A stretch of 64,000 nucleotides of DNA from an uncultured Acidimicrobiaceae bacterium. Lineage in GTDB: Bacteria > Actinomycetota > Acidimicrobiia > Spongiisociales > UBA5794. This document shows positions 32,860 through 41,018 of the stretch, in pieces. The stretch is taken from the NCBI GenBank assembly GCA_947258375.1, contig CAMYIJ010000001.1, positions 50,533 to 114,532 of the forward strand, given 5' to 3'. Positions within the stretch are counted from its first letter, which is position 1. Each line of letters opens with the position of its first letter. A program made the translations under genes and the position numbers. Under the pieces are notes generated by a model, which was not told the DNA's origin, did no database searches, and worked only from the letters and a program-made list of their open reading frames with translations.

Positions 32860-32893
32860 ACCGAAATTGGTCAATGAGAAAGGGACTAGTCAC
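32860..32893 (-). promoter_or_regulatory. Shared bipartite element, copy B
   Basis: On the minus strand: GTGACTAGTCCC (32893-32882), exactly 20 bases, then GTCTAGGTG. The palindrome is identical to copy C over 12 bases; the second box keeps only the TCT of the TTCTG seen in copies A, C and D. Confidence 0.55.
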
Positions 32894-33046
32894 TGCCCTG
32901 ATTTTGGGCATGACAACTTACCTCCACCGACCTCAGCGGTGGAAGGCGGCCACGGCAGCAGTTGCCGATATCGTGAACGAGGTCAGGCAGCTTCTCGCAC
33001 CGGGACGAATTGGAGCGACCGGCGGCGCGAGCTCTCAGCAGGTTCC

Positions 33047-33262
33047 TTAGGCGCTGCCTTCATGCTTGAACGACAGTTTGACCTTGGTGCGGTACGCCGC
33101 CACCGACCCGTCGTCGGCGATCTGCAGGTCGAGCTCGGTCACGGTGGCGATACGCAGATCTCGGAGCGACTCGCCGGCGGTTGCCACCGCGCTCGAGGCC
33201 GCGTCTTCCCAAGAGCTATCACTCGTGCCTACGAGTTCGACGATCTTGTATACGGTTCCCAT
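33047..33262 (-). CDS. Dodecin family flavin-binding protein
   Basis: A 71-residue protein matching dodecin: VYKIVELVGTSDSSWEDAAS, a central helix, and strands with TVTELDLQIADDG and YRTKVKLSFKHE. Dodecins form hollow dodecamers that store FMN, FAD or coenzyme A and protect cells from flavin photochemistry. The Trp in SSWEDA stacks on the isoalloxazine ring. Monocistronic, upstream of the E1 genes in transcription-independent order. A weak hairpin (32923-32943) may end it. Confidence 0.9.
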   Translation of the reverse strand: MGTVYKIVELVGTSDSSWEDAASSAVATAGESLRDLRIATVTELDLQIADDGSVAAYRTKVKLSFKHEGSA

Positions 33263-33351
33263 GGCACCTCCATGCCGAGGCCCACTATGTCGGAGCCTCC
33301 ATCCGAGCGTACCTCTTGAATACTCGCCTCGGCCGGCGGATGTCTCGGCCG

Positions 33352-34323
33352 TCAGGCCAGCGTCGCCAGGATCGCGGCTTCGATCTTGGCGACCGAGGGG
33401 AGCACCGCCTCCTCGAGAGGCGGGCTATAGGGGACCGGGAGGTTGGGATTCGCCACTCGTCCCACCGGCGCCCGCAGCGCTGCGAAGTCCCGTTCCAGGA
33501 CCTGGGCTCCGATCTCGGCCGCCACTCCGCAGCGTTCGGTGTCCTCGTCGACGACCACGAGGCGGCCCGTCTTCTGTACGGAGCCGACGATCGTGTCGAT
33601 GTCGAGCGGTTCGAGGGTCCGGGGGTCGATGACTTCCACATCAACTCCCCGGTCTGCCAGGTTCTCGGCTGCCTGGAGAGCCAGGGTCACCATGTAGGAC
33701 GTTGCCACAACGGTGGCATCTGCCCCGTCCCTCCGGATCTCGGCAACCCCGAACGGGATCAGGTACTCGTCTTCGGGCACCGGCCCCGAGTCCTCGAACT
33801 TGTGGATGAAGAACATCACGGGGTTGTCGTCGCGCACGGCCGTCTTGAGAAGGCCCTTGGCGTCATATGACGTGGAGGGCGCGACGATCTTGAGTCCGGG
33901 GGAGTGCCAGTAGAGCGCCAGCGGCGACTGCGAGTGCTCGGCGGCTGCCCCCACATAGCCGCCGATTCCCTGGAGAAAGACTATTGGTAGCTTCATACCG
34001 GCGTTGCTTCCGTGCATATATCGCCACTTGCCTGCCTTGGACAGGATTTCGTCGAGAGCGTTGAAGGCGAAGTCGGCCAGGTAGAACTCGGCGACGGGGC
34101 GCATCCCGACCAGCGCCGCGCCCACAGCCGAGCCGGCGATGAGCGCTTCGTCGTTCGGTGCGGAGCGGACCCGGCGCTCACCGAACTCGTCGACCAATCC
34201 GGACGTGGCGTCGTCGCCATCGCTGGGATAGAGGCCGAGCCCAACCACGTACACGGCAGGATCGCGTCGCATCTCCTCGTGCAGAGCCTCGTTCATTGCC
34301 TGGGAGATCGTCAGGGTGCGCAT
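33352..34323 (-). CDS. 2-oxoacid/acetoin dehydrogenase E1 component, beta subunit
   Basis: A 323-residue transketolase-like subunit pairing with the upstream alpha subunit for thiamine-diphosphate-dependent decarboxylation. Motifs include the N-terminal TISQAMNEALHEEMRRDPAV, FNALDEILSKAGKWRYMHGS, AEHSQSPLALYWHSPGLKIV and the C-terminal VIDPRTLEPLDIDTIV with VVVDEDTERCGVAAEIGAQV. Its ATG overlaps the alpha stop (TGATG). No E2 or E3 gene lies in the window, so the partner and whether the substrate is acetoin, pyruvate or a branched-chain acid stay open. Confidence 0.85.
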   Translation of the reverse strand: MRTLTISQAMNEALHEEMRRDPAVYVVGLGLYPSDGDDATSGLVDEFGERRVRSAPNDEALIAGSAVGAALVGMRPVAEFYLADFAFNALDEILSKAGKWRYMHGSNAGMKLPIVFLQGIGGYVGAAAEHSQSPLALYWHSPGLKIVAPSTSYDAKGLLKTAVRDDNPVMFFIHKFEDSGPVPEDEYLIPFGVAEIRRDGADATVVATSYMVTLALQAAENLADRGVDVEVIDPRTLEPLDIDTIVGSVQKTGRLVVVDEDTERCGVAAEIGAQVLERDFAALRAPVGRVANPNLPVPYSPPLEEAVLPSVAKIEAAILATLA

Positions 34324-35273
34324 CAGGCGTATAGATCCTCGAACGCCTCGGCCGGATCCGGAAACGGGCTCTCCCTCGCGAACTCGGCGGCGGCAGCCAT
34401 TTCCGCGTGGGCCGCGGCCCGAATCGCCTCAACGTCCGCAACCGTCAGCCGATCCGAGGCGGTGAGTTGCCGCTGGTAAAGCAAGATTGGATCTCGTTCC
34501 TGCCACGCGGCTATCTCGGCCGGATCCCGCAGCTCGGGCCAGCTCTCTCCAAATGCCCGCATACGAAATGTCTTGAGTTCCAGCAGCGAGGGCCCTTGCC
34601 CGGCCCGCGCCCGGTCGATGGCATCCTCGGCAGCCTGGTGGACGGCAGACACATCGTTGCCGTCGACAACCGTGCCGGGCATGCCGTAGCTCGCGGCCAT
34701 GTCGGCGATGTCTGTAACTGCTGTGTACGCCCGGGCGGGCACGCTGCCCATGTAGCCGTTGTTCTCGCATAGCCACACCACCGGAAGCCGCCAGACCGAA
34801 GCGGCAACGAGGGACGAATGAGTGGTGCCCCGGTTGCTCGTGCCCTCGCCGAACAGGGACATGACAACCTGGTCGCCCCCGCGGATCTGTACGGCGGTGG
34901 CTGCACCGATTGCCAGCGGAGCATGGGCGCCGATGGTGCCGCTCTTGCCGAGGATTCCGTGCTCGAGGTCGGCAATGTGGCGGCCCCCCTTGCCCTTGGA
35001 GTAGCCGGTCCGCTTGCCAAGGAGTTCGGCCATGAGCCGCTTGGGGTCGCTGCCCCTCCCGATGAAACCGTACGAGCCGCGGTGGGTGTATGTCAGGTAG
35101 TCGTCGGGTCGGAGTTGGCTGATCGCCCCCAGCGTTCCCTCCTGGCCGACGCCGCTGAGCCAGGAGCCGGGAATGTCGCCGGCTGCCGCGAGGGCTATCG
35201 CTGCTTCCTCGAAGGCTCGCGACCGCACCATCAACGTGTACAGCTCGAGCTGCCCCGTCGGCGTTGGCGCCAC
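34323..35273 (-). CDS. 2-oxoacid/acetoin dehydrogenase E1 component, alpha subunit
   Basis: A 316-residue subunit. The start is GTG 35273, preceded by AGGGAGG with 5-base spacing; an earlier in-frame start would overlap the upstream gene by 40 bp. The thiamine-diphosphate motif is SLFGEGTSNRGTTHSSLVAA through VWLCENNGY. SKGKGGRHIADLEHGILG near 90 is typical of acetoin/pyruvate E1 alpha. The first Gly-Asp-Gly of the ThDP motif is Gly-Glu-Gly here. It is co-transcribed with the beta gene and lies 53 bp downstream of the binding-protein gene. Confidence 0.85.
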   Translation of the reverse strand: MAPTPTGQLELYTLMVRSRAFEEAAIALAAAGDIPGSWLSGVGQEGTLGAISQLRPDDYLTYTHRGSYGFIGRGSDPKRLMAELLGKRTGYSKGKGGRHIADLEHGILGKSGTIGAHAPLAIGAATAVQIRGGDQVVMSLFGEGTSNRGTTHSSLVAASVWRLPVVWLCENNGYMGSVPARAYTAVTDIADMAASYGMPGTVVDGNDVSAVHQAAEDAIDRARAGQGPSLLELKTFRMRAFGESWPELRDPAEIAAWQERDPILLYQRQLTASDRLTVADVEAIRAAAHAEMAAAAEFARESPFPDPAEAFEDLYA

Positions 35274-35326
35274 GACCACCTCCCTGTCCGTTTGTCCCCC
35301 AGAACCTACTTGATCCGCTCGGTCCT

Positions 35327-36409
35327 CTATGGGGATGGCGCCTCCTGTCCGAAGACTTCCGTCCACATGGTGCTGATAGCCGCTGTGTCATCGGCGAGGG
35401 CCTTCCAGTCAACCTCGAGGGCGGTGATCGAGTCGAGAGGGGGTGCTCCCTCCGGCGGCGCCACGTCGCTGCGCGCCGGGTAGAAGCTGCCGAGCTCGAC
35501 AACAATCTCCTGCCCAGACCGCGACAGGATGAAGTCGACGACGACCCGAGCCGCGTCCGGGTTGGGGGCATCGGCGAGGATAGCGATGGGACTCGGGATC
35601 AGGACGGTACCCCCGGCCGGGAAAGCGAAGTCGATCCCTTCTCCGTTGGCCCGGGCCTGGCGAGCCATGTAATCGAGCACAGCAACCGCCTCGAAGTCAC
35701 CGGCGGCTACACCGTCGCGAGCCGCCCCGTTGCTGGCAACCGATGTACCACCGGCCGCCGCGAAGGCGTCGAAGAACTCAGGGCCGTACTTGGCGAGCAG
35801 AGCGCTAATGGTCGCCCGGGCGGCACCCGACTCTGGACCAGGGAATGCCGTCCGCTCGATCTCATGCAGATCGGGCCAGTCGGCCGGTGGCTCGGCACGA
35901 AGTGCTGTATTCGAGGCGATAACCATGCTGATTATCCGTCCCGCGACGTAGAAGCCATCCGGATCGACATAGCTCTCCGGTAGCGGGGCATCGGCCGGCG
36001 GTCGGTAGGACGCCAGCAGGCCCATGTCCTTGTATGTTTCGTAGGTCGAGGGCTCGGCAAGCCAGATGATGTCGGCCTTGGTGCCGCCGGTCGCGACCTC
36101 GTCGGCGATCCTTCGCTGGATGTCGCCGGTGCGGCCACGCTCGACTCGCACCGTTATCCCGGAGCCGAGTGGCACCCAGTAGTTCCCGTCCAGATCGGGA
36201 AAGCGTCGTTCGATCACACCGGCTAGCCGGTTCACGACCGACTCGGGCATCGAGGTGTAGATGACTACCTCGCCGGACGGGGCGTTGTGATCGAGTTCGT
36301 CACCACAAGCCACTGTGGTGCCGACCACAAGGAGGAGGGCCAGCAAGATGCCGGATCGCCGATTGAGTTGTCGTCGCCGGGCGGTGCCGTCTGGCTCTCG
36401 AAGGCCCAT
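35327..36409 (-). CDS. ABC transporter substrate-binding lipoprotein (iron/anion type)
   Basis: A 360-residue lipoprotein: ATG 36409, hydrophobic core, lipobox VGTTVAC near residue 33. The mature protein is a type II periplasmic-binding fold of the Fe(III)/AfuA-like group (GEVVIYTSMPESVVNRLAGV; KADIIWLAEPSTYETYKDMG; C-terminal PDAARVVVDFILSRSGQEIV). It is an orphan, with no permease or ATPase in the window. It sits in tandem with the E1 genes on the same strand. Metal specificity cannot be inferred. Confidence 0.78.
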   Translation of the reverse strand: MGLREPDGTARRRQLNRRSGILLALLLVVGTTVACGDELDHNAPSGEVVIYTSMPESVVNRLAGVIERRFPDLDGNYWVPLGSGITVRVERGRTGDIQRRIADEVATGGTKADIIWLAEPSTYETYKDMGLLASYRPPADAPLPESYVDPDGFYVAGRIISMVIASNTALRAEPPADWPDLHEIERTAFPGPESGAARATISALLAKYGPEFFDAFAAAGGTSVASNGAARDGVAAGDFEAVAVLDYMARQARANGEGIDFAFPAGGTVLIPSPIAILADAPNPDAARVVVDFILSRSGQEIVVELGSFYPARSDVAPPEGAPPLDSITALEVDWKALADDTAAISTMWTEVFGQEAPSP

Positions 36410-36518
36410 GAAGCGACCCACCTCCGATCGGGGCGCAGTGTAGTTGCGGAGGATGAGAGCAGCTGAGATCGGGTATGCCGCCATAGGTAGTGTTGGAGGC
36501 AACACGAGGAGGTCGACG

Positions 36519-38102
36519 ATGGCGGCAGCGACGTTGGACTACGACTACGTCGTGATCGGATCGGGCTTCGGGGGATCGGTTTCGGCGCTGCGGCTCGCCC
36601 AGAAGGGCTACCGGGTCGCCGTGATCGAGAAGGGCAAGCGGTACAACCCGGAGGACTTTCCCAAGACCAGCTGGAACCTGCGCAAGTTCCTGTGGATGCC
36701 GCAGATCGGCCTGTACGGGATCCAGATGCTCACGCTGTTCAAGCACGTGCTGGTGCTCCACGGCGGGGGAGTGGGTGGCGGCAGCCTGGTTTATGCCAAC
36801 CAACTCCTCGTCCCGCCCGACGACGTGTTTGCCAAACCTGAATGGGGCCCGGGCGATTGGAAGGAGAAGCTGGCGCCCCACTACGCCGAGGCGAGGCGGA
36901 TGCTGGGCGCCAACCCGTCGCCCCAGATCGGTCGCTCCGACGAAGTGCTGCGTGAGGTCGGCATCGAACTGCGCGGCGAGGACACGTTCCACATCAACGA
37001 CGTGGGGATCTTCTTCGGGGAGCCGGACCTGACTGTTCCCGACCCGTACTTCGACGGCGACGGTCCCGATCGCACCGGCTGTACCTTCTGCGGTGCCTGC
37101 ATGGTGGGTTGCCCGGTCGGCGCAAAGAACACCCTGGATCGCAACTACCTGTACCTGGCGGAGAAGCTCGGTGTGAAGATCATTGCGGAGTCCGAGGTGA
37201 CCGGAGTACGCCAGATCGACGCCGATTACGAAGTGGCGACGCGCAAGTCGACCGGTTGGCTGCATCGGTCACGCTCATTCACCACCGGGGGCGTCGTGTT
37301 CAGCGGCGGTGTAATGGGCTCGGTCAAGCTGCTCATGAAGTGTAAGCAGGAAGGGTTGCTTCCCGACCTGTCGGACAGTCTGGGCGACTACGTGCGGACC
37401 AATTCGGAGTCGATTCTGACGGTCGATTCGAGTGACACCTCCGTGGACTGGAACGATCAGATAGCGATCACGTCCGGCATCTACGCCGACGACACGACGC
37501 ACATCGAGATGGTGCGCTACAACAAGGGCTCGGACGCCCTCTCCGGCCTGCTGACGGTGATGACCGACGGCGGCGGGGTGCTGCCGCGTTGGGTGCGGCT
37601 GCTCGGCAACATCGTCCGTCACCCGGTGCAGTTCCTCAAGGCCTTGTGGCTCCCCGGCCAGAGCGCCCGCCAGTCGATCCTGCTCGTGATGCAGACCGAT
37701 GAGAATTACCTCAACCTGCGTTATCGGCCCCGGTGGTGGAAGGGCGGCCGCCACGGCATCACTTCCGCCGTGCCGGAAGGTCAGCATCGGGTCCGTTCCT
37801 ACATTCCGGTGGCGAACCAGGTCGCATCGATGATGGCCAAGAAGATGAACGGCCACCCCAAGAGCATGTGGTCGGAGGTGTTGTTCGATGCACCCACGAC
37901 TGCCCACATCCTCGGCGGGTGCTCCATGGCCGACTCGCCTGACAAAGGCGTGGTGGGTTTCGACGGCCAGGTCTTCGGCTACCCGAACATGTGCGTAGCC
38001 GATGGCTCGGTGGTGCCGGCCAACCTGGGCGTCAACCCCAGCCTCACCATCACTGCCCTCTCCGAGTACATCATGTCGCAGGTTCCCGAGAAAGCCGGGT
38101 AG
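36519..38102 (+). CDS. GMC-family FAD oxidoreductase with cysteine-rich insert
   Basis: A 527-residue flavoprotein from ATG 36519 (SD GAGGAGG). The FAD motif is YVVIGSGFGGSVSALRLA at residue 10. The insert CTFCGACMVGCPVGAKNTLD near residue 187 is the cysteine cluster seen in cholesterol-oxidase-like and alcohol-oxidoreductase GMC proteins. C-terminal TAHILGGCSMADSPDKGVV and VADGSVVPANLGVNPSLTI are the GMC signature with the conserved His/Asn region. It likely oxidises a sterol- or alcohol-type substrate. The 34-bp gap to the radical SAM gene suggests an operon. Confidence 0.85.
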   Translation: MAAATLDYDYVVIGSGFGGSVSALRLAQKGYRVAVIEKGKRYNPEDFPKTSWNLRKFLWMPQIGLYGIQMLTLFKHVLVLHGGGVGGGSLVYANQLLVPPDDVFAKPEWGPGDWKEKLAPHYAEARRMLGANPSPQIGRSDEVLREVGIELRGEDTFHINDVGIFFGEPDLTVPDPYFDGDGPDRTGCTFCGACMVGCPVGAKNTLDRNYLYLAEKLGVKIIAESEVTGVRQIDADYEVATRKSTGWLHRSRSFTTGGVVFSGGVMGSVKLLMKCKQEGLLPDLSDSLGDYVRTNSESILTVDSSDTSVDWNDQIAITSGIYADDTTHIEMVRYNKGSDALSGLLTVMTDGGGVLPRWVRLLGNIVRHPVQFLKALWLPGQSARQSILLVMQTDENYLNLRYRPRWWKGGRHGITSAVPEGQHRVRSYIPVANQVASMMAKKMNGHPKSMWSEVLFDAPTTAHILGGCSMADSPDKGVVGFDGQVFGYPNMCVADGSVVPANLGVNPSLTITALSEYIMSQVPEKAG

Positions 38103-38136
38103 GAGCATGCGCCCGCCTGGAGTACGGTTGGGGCAA

Positions 38137-39102
38137 ATGACAGCTTCCGCCCGGCGGGTCGATCAGCAGTTCCTCGTCGGCGACTACGAGCCGGCCTACC
38201 TCGCCACCTGGCGGGACGGCGGTCTCGACAGCAAGGTCGAGGCGGCTCACGCCGAACTGGCGAACTGCAGGGCGTGTCCCCGTGACTGTGAGGTCGACAG
38301 GCTGCGCGACGAGAAAGCGGTGTGCCACACCGGCCGCTGGCCGTACGTGGCCAGCGCCTTTGCCCACTTCGGTGAGGAGGACTGCCTGCGGGGCCACCGC
38401 GGCTCCGGCACGATCTTCTTCTCCTACTGCAATCTCAAGTGTGTGTTCTGCCAGAACTGGGATATCTCGTCCCGGGAGGCCGGGCGTACGTACACCGCCG
38501 ACCAGATCGCCGACCTCATGCTGGCCCTGCAGGCTGAGGGATGCCACAACATCAACTTCGTGACTCCCGAGCATGTGGCGCCGCAACTCGTGGAGGCAAT
38601 TGCGCTTGCCGTGCCCCGCGGCCTCAGGGTCCCCCTCGTCTACAACACATCGGCATACGACGCGTTGGTGTCGCTCGATCTCATGGACGGTCTGATCGAC
38701 ATCTACATGCCCGACTTCAAGTTCTGGGAACCGGAAACGGCGCGCCGCCTGGCGCGGGCATCCGACTACCCGGAGGTGGCCCGGGCCGCCCTCATCGAGA
38801 TGCAGCGCCAGGTGGGAGTCCTGCGTTTCGGCGCCGACGGAGTGGCCCGGCGCGGAGTGCTGGTTCGCCACCTCGTTATGCCAGGCTACGTTGATGAATC
38901 CGCCGCCATCTTCCGCTGGCTCCACGATTCCGTTTCACCCGACACGTACATCAACATCATGGGCCAGTACCGACCGGAGCACCGGGTTCCCGGAACCGAG
39001 CGCTACGCCGACATCGATCGCCGCCCGAATCGCGAAGAGATGGCGGCGGCGTTCGAGGCGGCGCGCGCAGCCGGTTTGTGGCGCTTCGACAAGAGGTGGT
39101 GA
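38137..39102 (+). CDS. PflA-like radical SAM protein
   Basis: A 321-residue enzyme from ATG 38137. The cluster motif CNLKCVFCQNWD (Cx3Cx2C) sits near residue 103, preceded by a CRACPRDC cysteine pair near 43 and GHRGSGTIFFSYCN. This group resembles pyruvate-formate-lyase activating enzymes (YfkAB/PflA-like). It overlaps the AmrS start by one base (TGATGA context), so the two radical SAM proteins are coupled. A generator of a glycyl or other radical on a partner protein is the default hypothesis; no partner is visible. Confidence 0.82.
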   Translation: MTASARRVDQQFLVGDYEPAYLATWRDGGLDSKVEAAHAELANCRACPRDCEVDRLRDEKAVCHTGRWPYVASAFAHFGEEDCLRGHRGSGTIFFSYCNLKCVFCQNWDISSREAGRTYTADQIADLMLALQAEGCHNINFVTPEHVAPQLVEAIALAVPRGLRVPLVYNTSAYDALVSLDLMDGLIDIYMPDFKFWEPETARRLARASDYPEVARAALIEMQRQVGVLRFGADGVARRGVLVRHLVMPGYVDESAAIFRWLHDSVSPDTYINIMGQYRPEHRVPGTERYADIDRRPNREEMAAAFEAARAAGLWRFDKRW

Positions 39103-40211
39103 TGAGCGAGAGTGGCTTGGCGGCCCCGGAGGAATCGATCGTTCCCACGAAGTACTGGCAGCGGCGGGAGGACGGCCGAATCCAGTGTGACCTTTGCCCG
39201 CGCTTCTGCAAGTTGCAGGAAGGGCAGCGCGGGCTCTGTTTTGTGCGGGCCCGCCACGGCGGCCAGATCGTCCTCACCACTTACGGCCGGGCCAGCGGCT
39301 TCTGTGTAGATCCCATAGAAAAGAAGCCGCTGAACCACTACTACCCGGGAACGAGCGTGCTGTCTTTCGGAACGGCCGGCTGCAATCTCGCCTGCCGGTT
39401 CTGCCAGAACTGGGACATCTCGAAGTCCCGGGAGGACGACACGCTGACCGACCGGGCCTCGCCGGAGGCCATTGCCCAGCGGGCCGCCGACCTCGGCTGC
39501 AAGAGCGTGGCCTTCACTTACAACGACCCGGTGATCTTCCACGAGTTCGCAATAGCAGTGGCTGCTGCCTGCCGGGCACGGGGTGTCAAGACGGTGGCGG
39601 TCACGGCCGGCTACGTCGTGGCAGAACCGCGCACCGAGTTCTACGCGCACATCGATGGCGCCAACGTCGATCTCAAGGGCTTCTCCGAGGTCTTCTACCG
39701 GAGGGCTTGTGCCGGACGCCTCGGCCCGGTCCTCGAAACCCTCGAGTACATCCACAATGAGACGGACGTGTGGCTCGAGGTGACGACGCTGCTGATTCCG
39801 GGCCTCAACGACTCTGTGGCTGAGCTGGACCGCTTGACATCGTGGATCGTGGAACGATTAGGGCCGGACGTCCCGCTGCACTTCACTGCGTTTCATCCCG
39901 ACTTCAAGATGCAGGACCGCCCGCCGACTCCCCGCGAGACGCTGACCGGGGCCCGTCGCATCGCCATCGGCAACGGCCTGCGTTATGTATACACGGGCAA
40001 CGTGTCAGACGCCGCGAGCCAGACGACGTACTGCGCAGATTGTGACGGAGTGGTCATCGAGCGCGACGGTTACCGCCTCGGCCGATGGAACCTCGACGAC
40101 GCCGGCCACTGCCTGAGCTGCGGCAGTGACTGTCCCGGCGAATTCGATCCCGCGGGCCCCGGCACCTGGGGCGCCCGCCGCCTCCCGGTTCACTTCGCGC
40201 AGCAGCGGTAA
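39102..40211 (+). CDS. amrS: AmmeMemoRadiSam system radical SAM enzyme
   Basis: A 369-residue protein starting MSESGLAAPEES at the ATG overlapping the previous stop. N-terminal CDLCPRFCKLQEGQRGLC is diagnostic of AmrS; the cluster motif is CNLACRFCQNWD near 100; C-terminal zinc-like cysteines read TTYCADCDG and CLSCGSDCPG. AmrS works with a MEMO1-like protein (AmrB, found 0.8 kb away) and an AMMECR1-domain protein (AmrA, not found here). The system's product is not established. Confidence 0.88.
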   Translation: MSESGLAAPEESIVPTKYWQRREDGRIQCDLCPRFCKLQEGQRGLCFVRARHGGQIVLTTYGRASGFCVDPIEKKPLNHYYPGTSVLSFGTAGCNLACRFCQNWDISKSREDDTLTDRASPEAIAQRAADLGCKSVAFTYNDPVIFHEFAIAVAAACRARGVKTVAVTAGYVVAEPRTEFYAHIDGANVDLKGFSEVFYRRACAGRLGPVLETLEYIHNETDVWLEVTTLLIPGLNDSVAELDRLTSWIVERLGPDVPLHFTAFHPDFKMQDRPPTPRETLTGARRIAIGNGLRYVYTGNVSDAASQTTYCADCDGVVIERDGYRLGRWNLDDAGHCLSCGSDCPGEFDPAGPGTWGARRLPVHFAQQR

Positions 40212-40322
40212 CCGGACCGCGCGGTTTGTCGATGGTGGCGTTGTGCGCAGCGTTGGGTATCAACACGCGGTCTCCGTCTCCTTCGTAGTGCCCTGCTCAG
40301 GATGTGGAGAGGCGTGGAGGTC

Positions 40323-40736
40323 TCACGGGAGTAGCTGGAATGTGTCGGTGTGGGCGGGACGGACGATCGAGAAGTGCCGCCGATCGAGCGTTGCGATCTC
40401 AGTGATTCCGAGGCGTTCCGCCGCTGCTATGACCGAAGCGTCGACGGTTCCCAGAGGTAGGTCCCGATACCGGCTCACGAGTTCGGCGATGCGAAGCCAG
40501 TCACCTGCCATAACACCCTCGACGACGAGCTCACCTGCCGCAAGATCGCCCAGGAAGCGAACCTCGGCGTTCGCTCCCAGTCGACTTCCAACGAGGTGGG
40601 CCACCTCGGTGGTCACGAGCACGGGAACCAGCAACGAACCCGGGTACTCCAAGAGCAACTCCAGCGACGCGCTGTGATGGCGGTCGTCGGCATCGACGTA
40701 TGCGTAGAGCGGACCAGCATCAACCAGGAGGGCTAT
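40323..40736 (-). CDS. VapC-type PIN toxin with non-canonical start
   Basis: A 137-codon PIN-domain ribonuclease. Acidic residues expected for Mg binding are present: Asp in LLVDAGPLYAYVD, Glu in VTTEVAHLV, Asp in GTVDASVIAA and Asp in IATLDRRHF. The full domain requires initiation at ATA 40736 (ATA GCC CTC CTG, where homologues would read ATG), which overlaps the antitoxin stop; the frame upstream has no ATG, GTG or TTG. The first standard start (TTG 40658) would remove the first catalytic Asp. So the toxin is either poorly translated from ATA or inactivated. Confidence 0.72.
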   Translation of the reverse strand: MALLVDAGPLYAYVDADDRHHSASLELLLEYPGSLLVPVLVTTEVAHLVGSRLGANAEVRFLGDLAAGELVVEGVMAGDWLRIAELVSRYRDLPLGTVDASVIAAAERLGITEIATLDRRHFSIVRPAHTDTFQLLP

Positions 40737-40954
40737 GGCGTCACCTCGGCTGCGAGGATCTCCTCTATTCTTTCGGAAATGTCGTCGCGTCCGCTGCGAC
40801 CAGCGCCGGCGGCTCGAAGGCGACGGTGGCGACCGCCGAGGTGCTCTTCGATCGCTTCGCGGGTGAGATCGGAGACAGTGATTCCTCTCCGTTCAGCCTC
40901 GTGCCGAAGCTTGGCATCGATATCGTCAGGCAACTTCACTGTTGTTCTCTTCAT
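40733..40954 (-). CDS. VapB-type ribbon-helix-helix antitoxin
   Basis: A 73-residue protein from ATG 40954. The N-terminal MKRTTVKLPDDIDAKLRHEA then RGITVSDLTREAIEEHL is a ribbon-helix-helix (CopG-like) DNA-binding domain; the C-terminal ISERIEEILAAEV probably wraps the toxin. It overlaps the toxin's first codons by 4 bp. An inverted repeat touches the start codon, so autoregulation is likely. Confidence 0.82.
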   Translation of the reverse strand: MKRTTVKLPDDIDAKLRHEAERRGITVSDLTREAIEEHLGGRHRRLRAAGAGRSGRDDISERIEEILAAEVTP

Positions 40955-40970
40955 GGTATGCCAGCATACC
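40955..40970. promoter_or_regulatory. Inverted repeat, antitoxin operator candidate
   Basis: GGTATGC-CA-GCATACC, a perfect 7+7 repeat immediately upstream of the antitoxin ATG. The position suits binding by the VapBC complex to shut off its own transcription. Confidence 0.65.
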
Positions 40971-41018
40971 CGAGGGATTGACAGGAATGAAGGGGCCCAA
41001 TCCCATCGCGAAGGGATC

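Noticed and set aside
32923..32943. TCCACCG/CGGTGGA hairpin as dodecin terminator
   Set aside because: Only 7 bp and about 100 bp from the dodecin stop; too weak to list as a separate feature.
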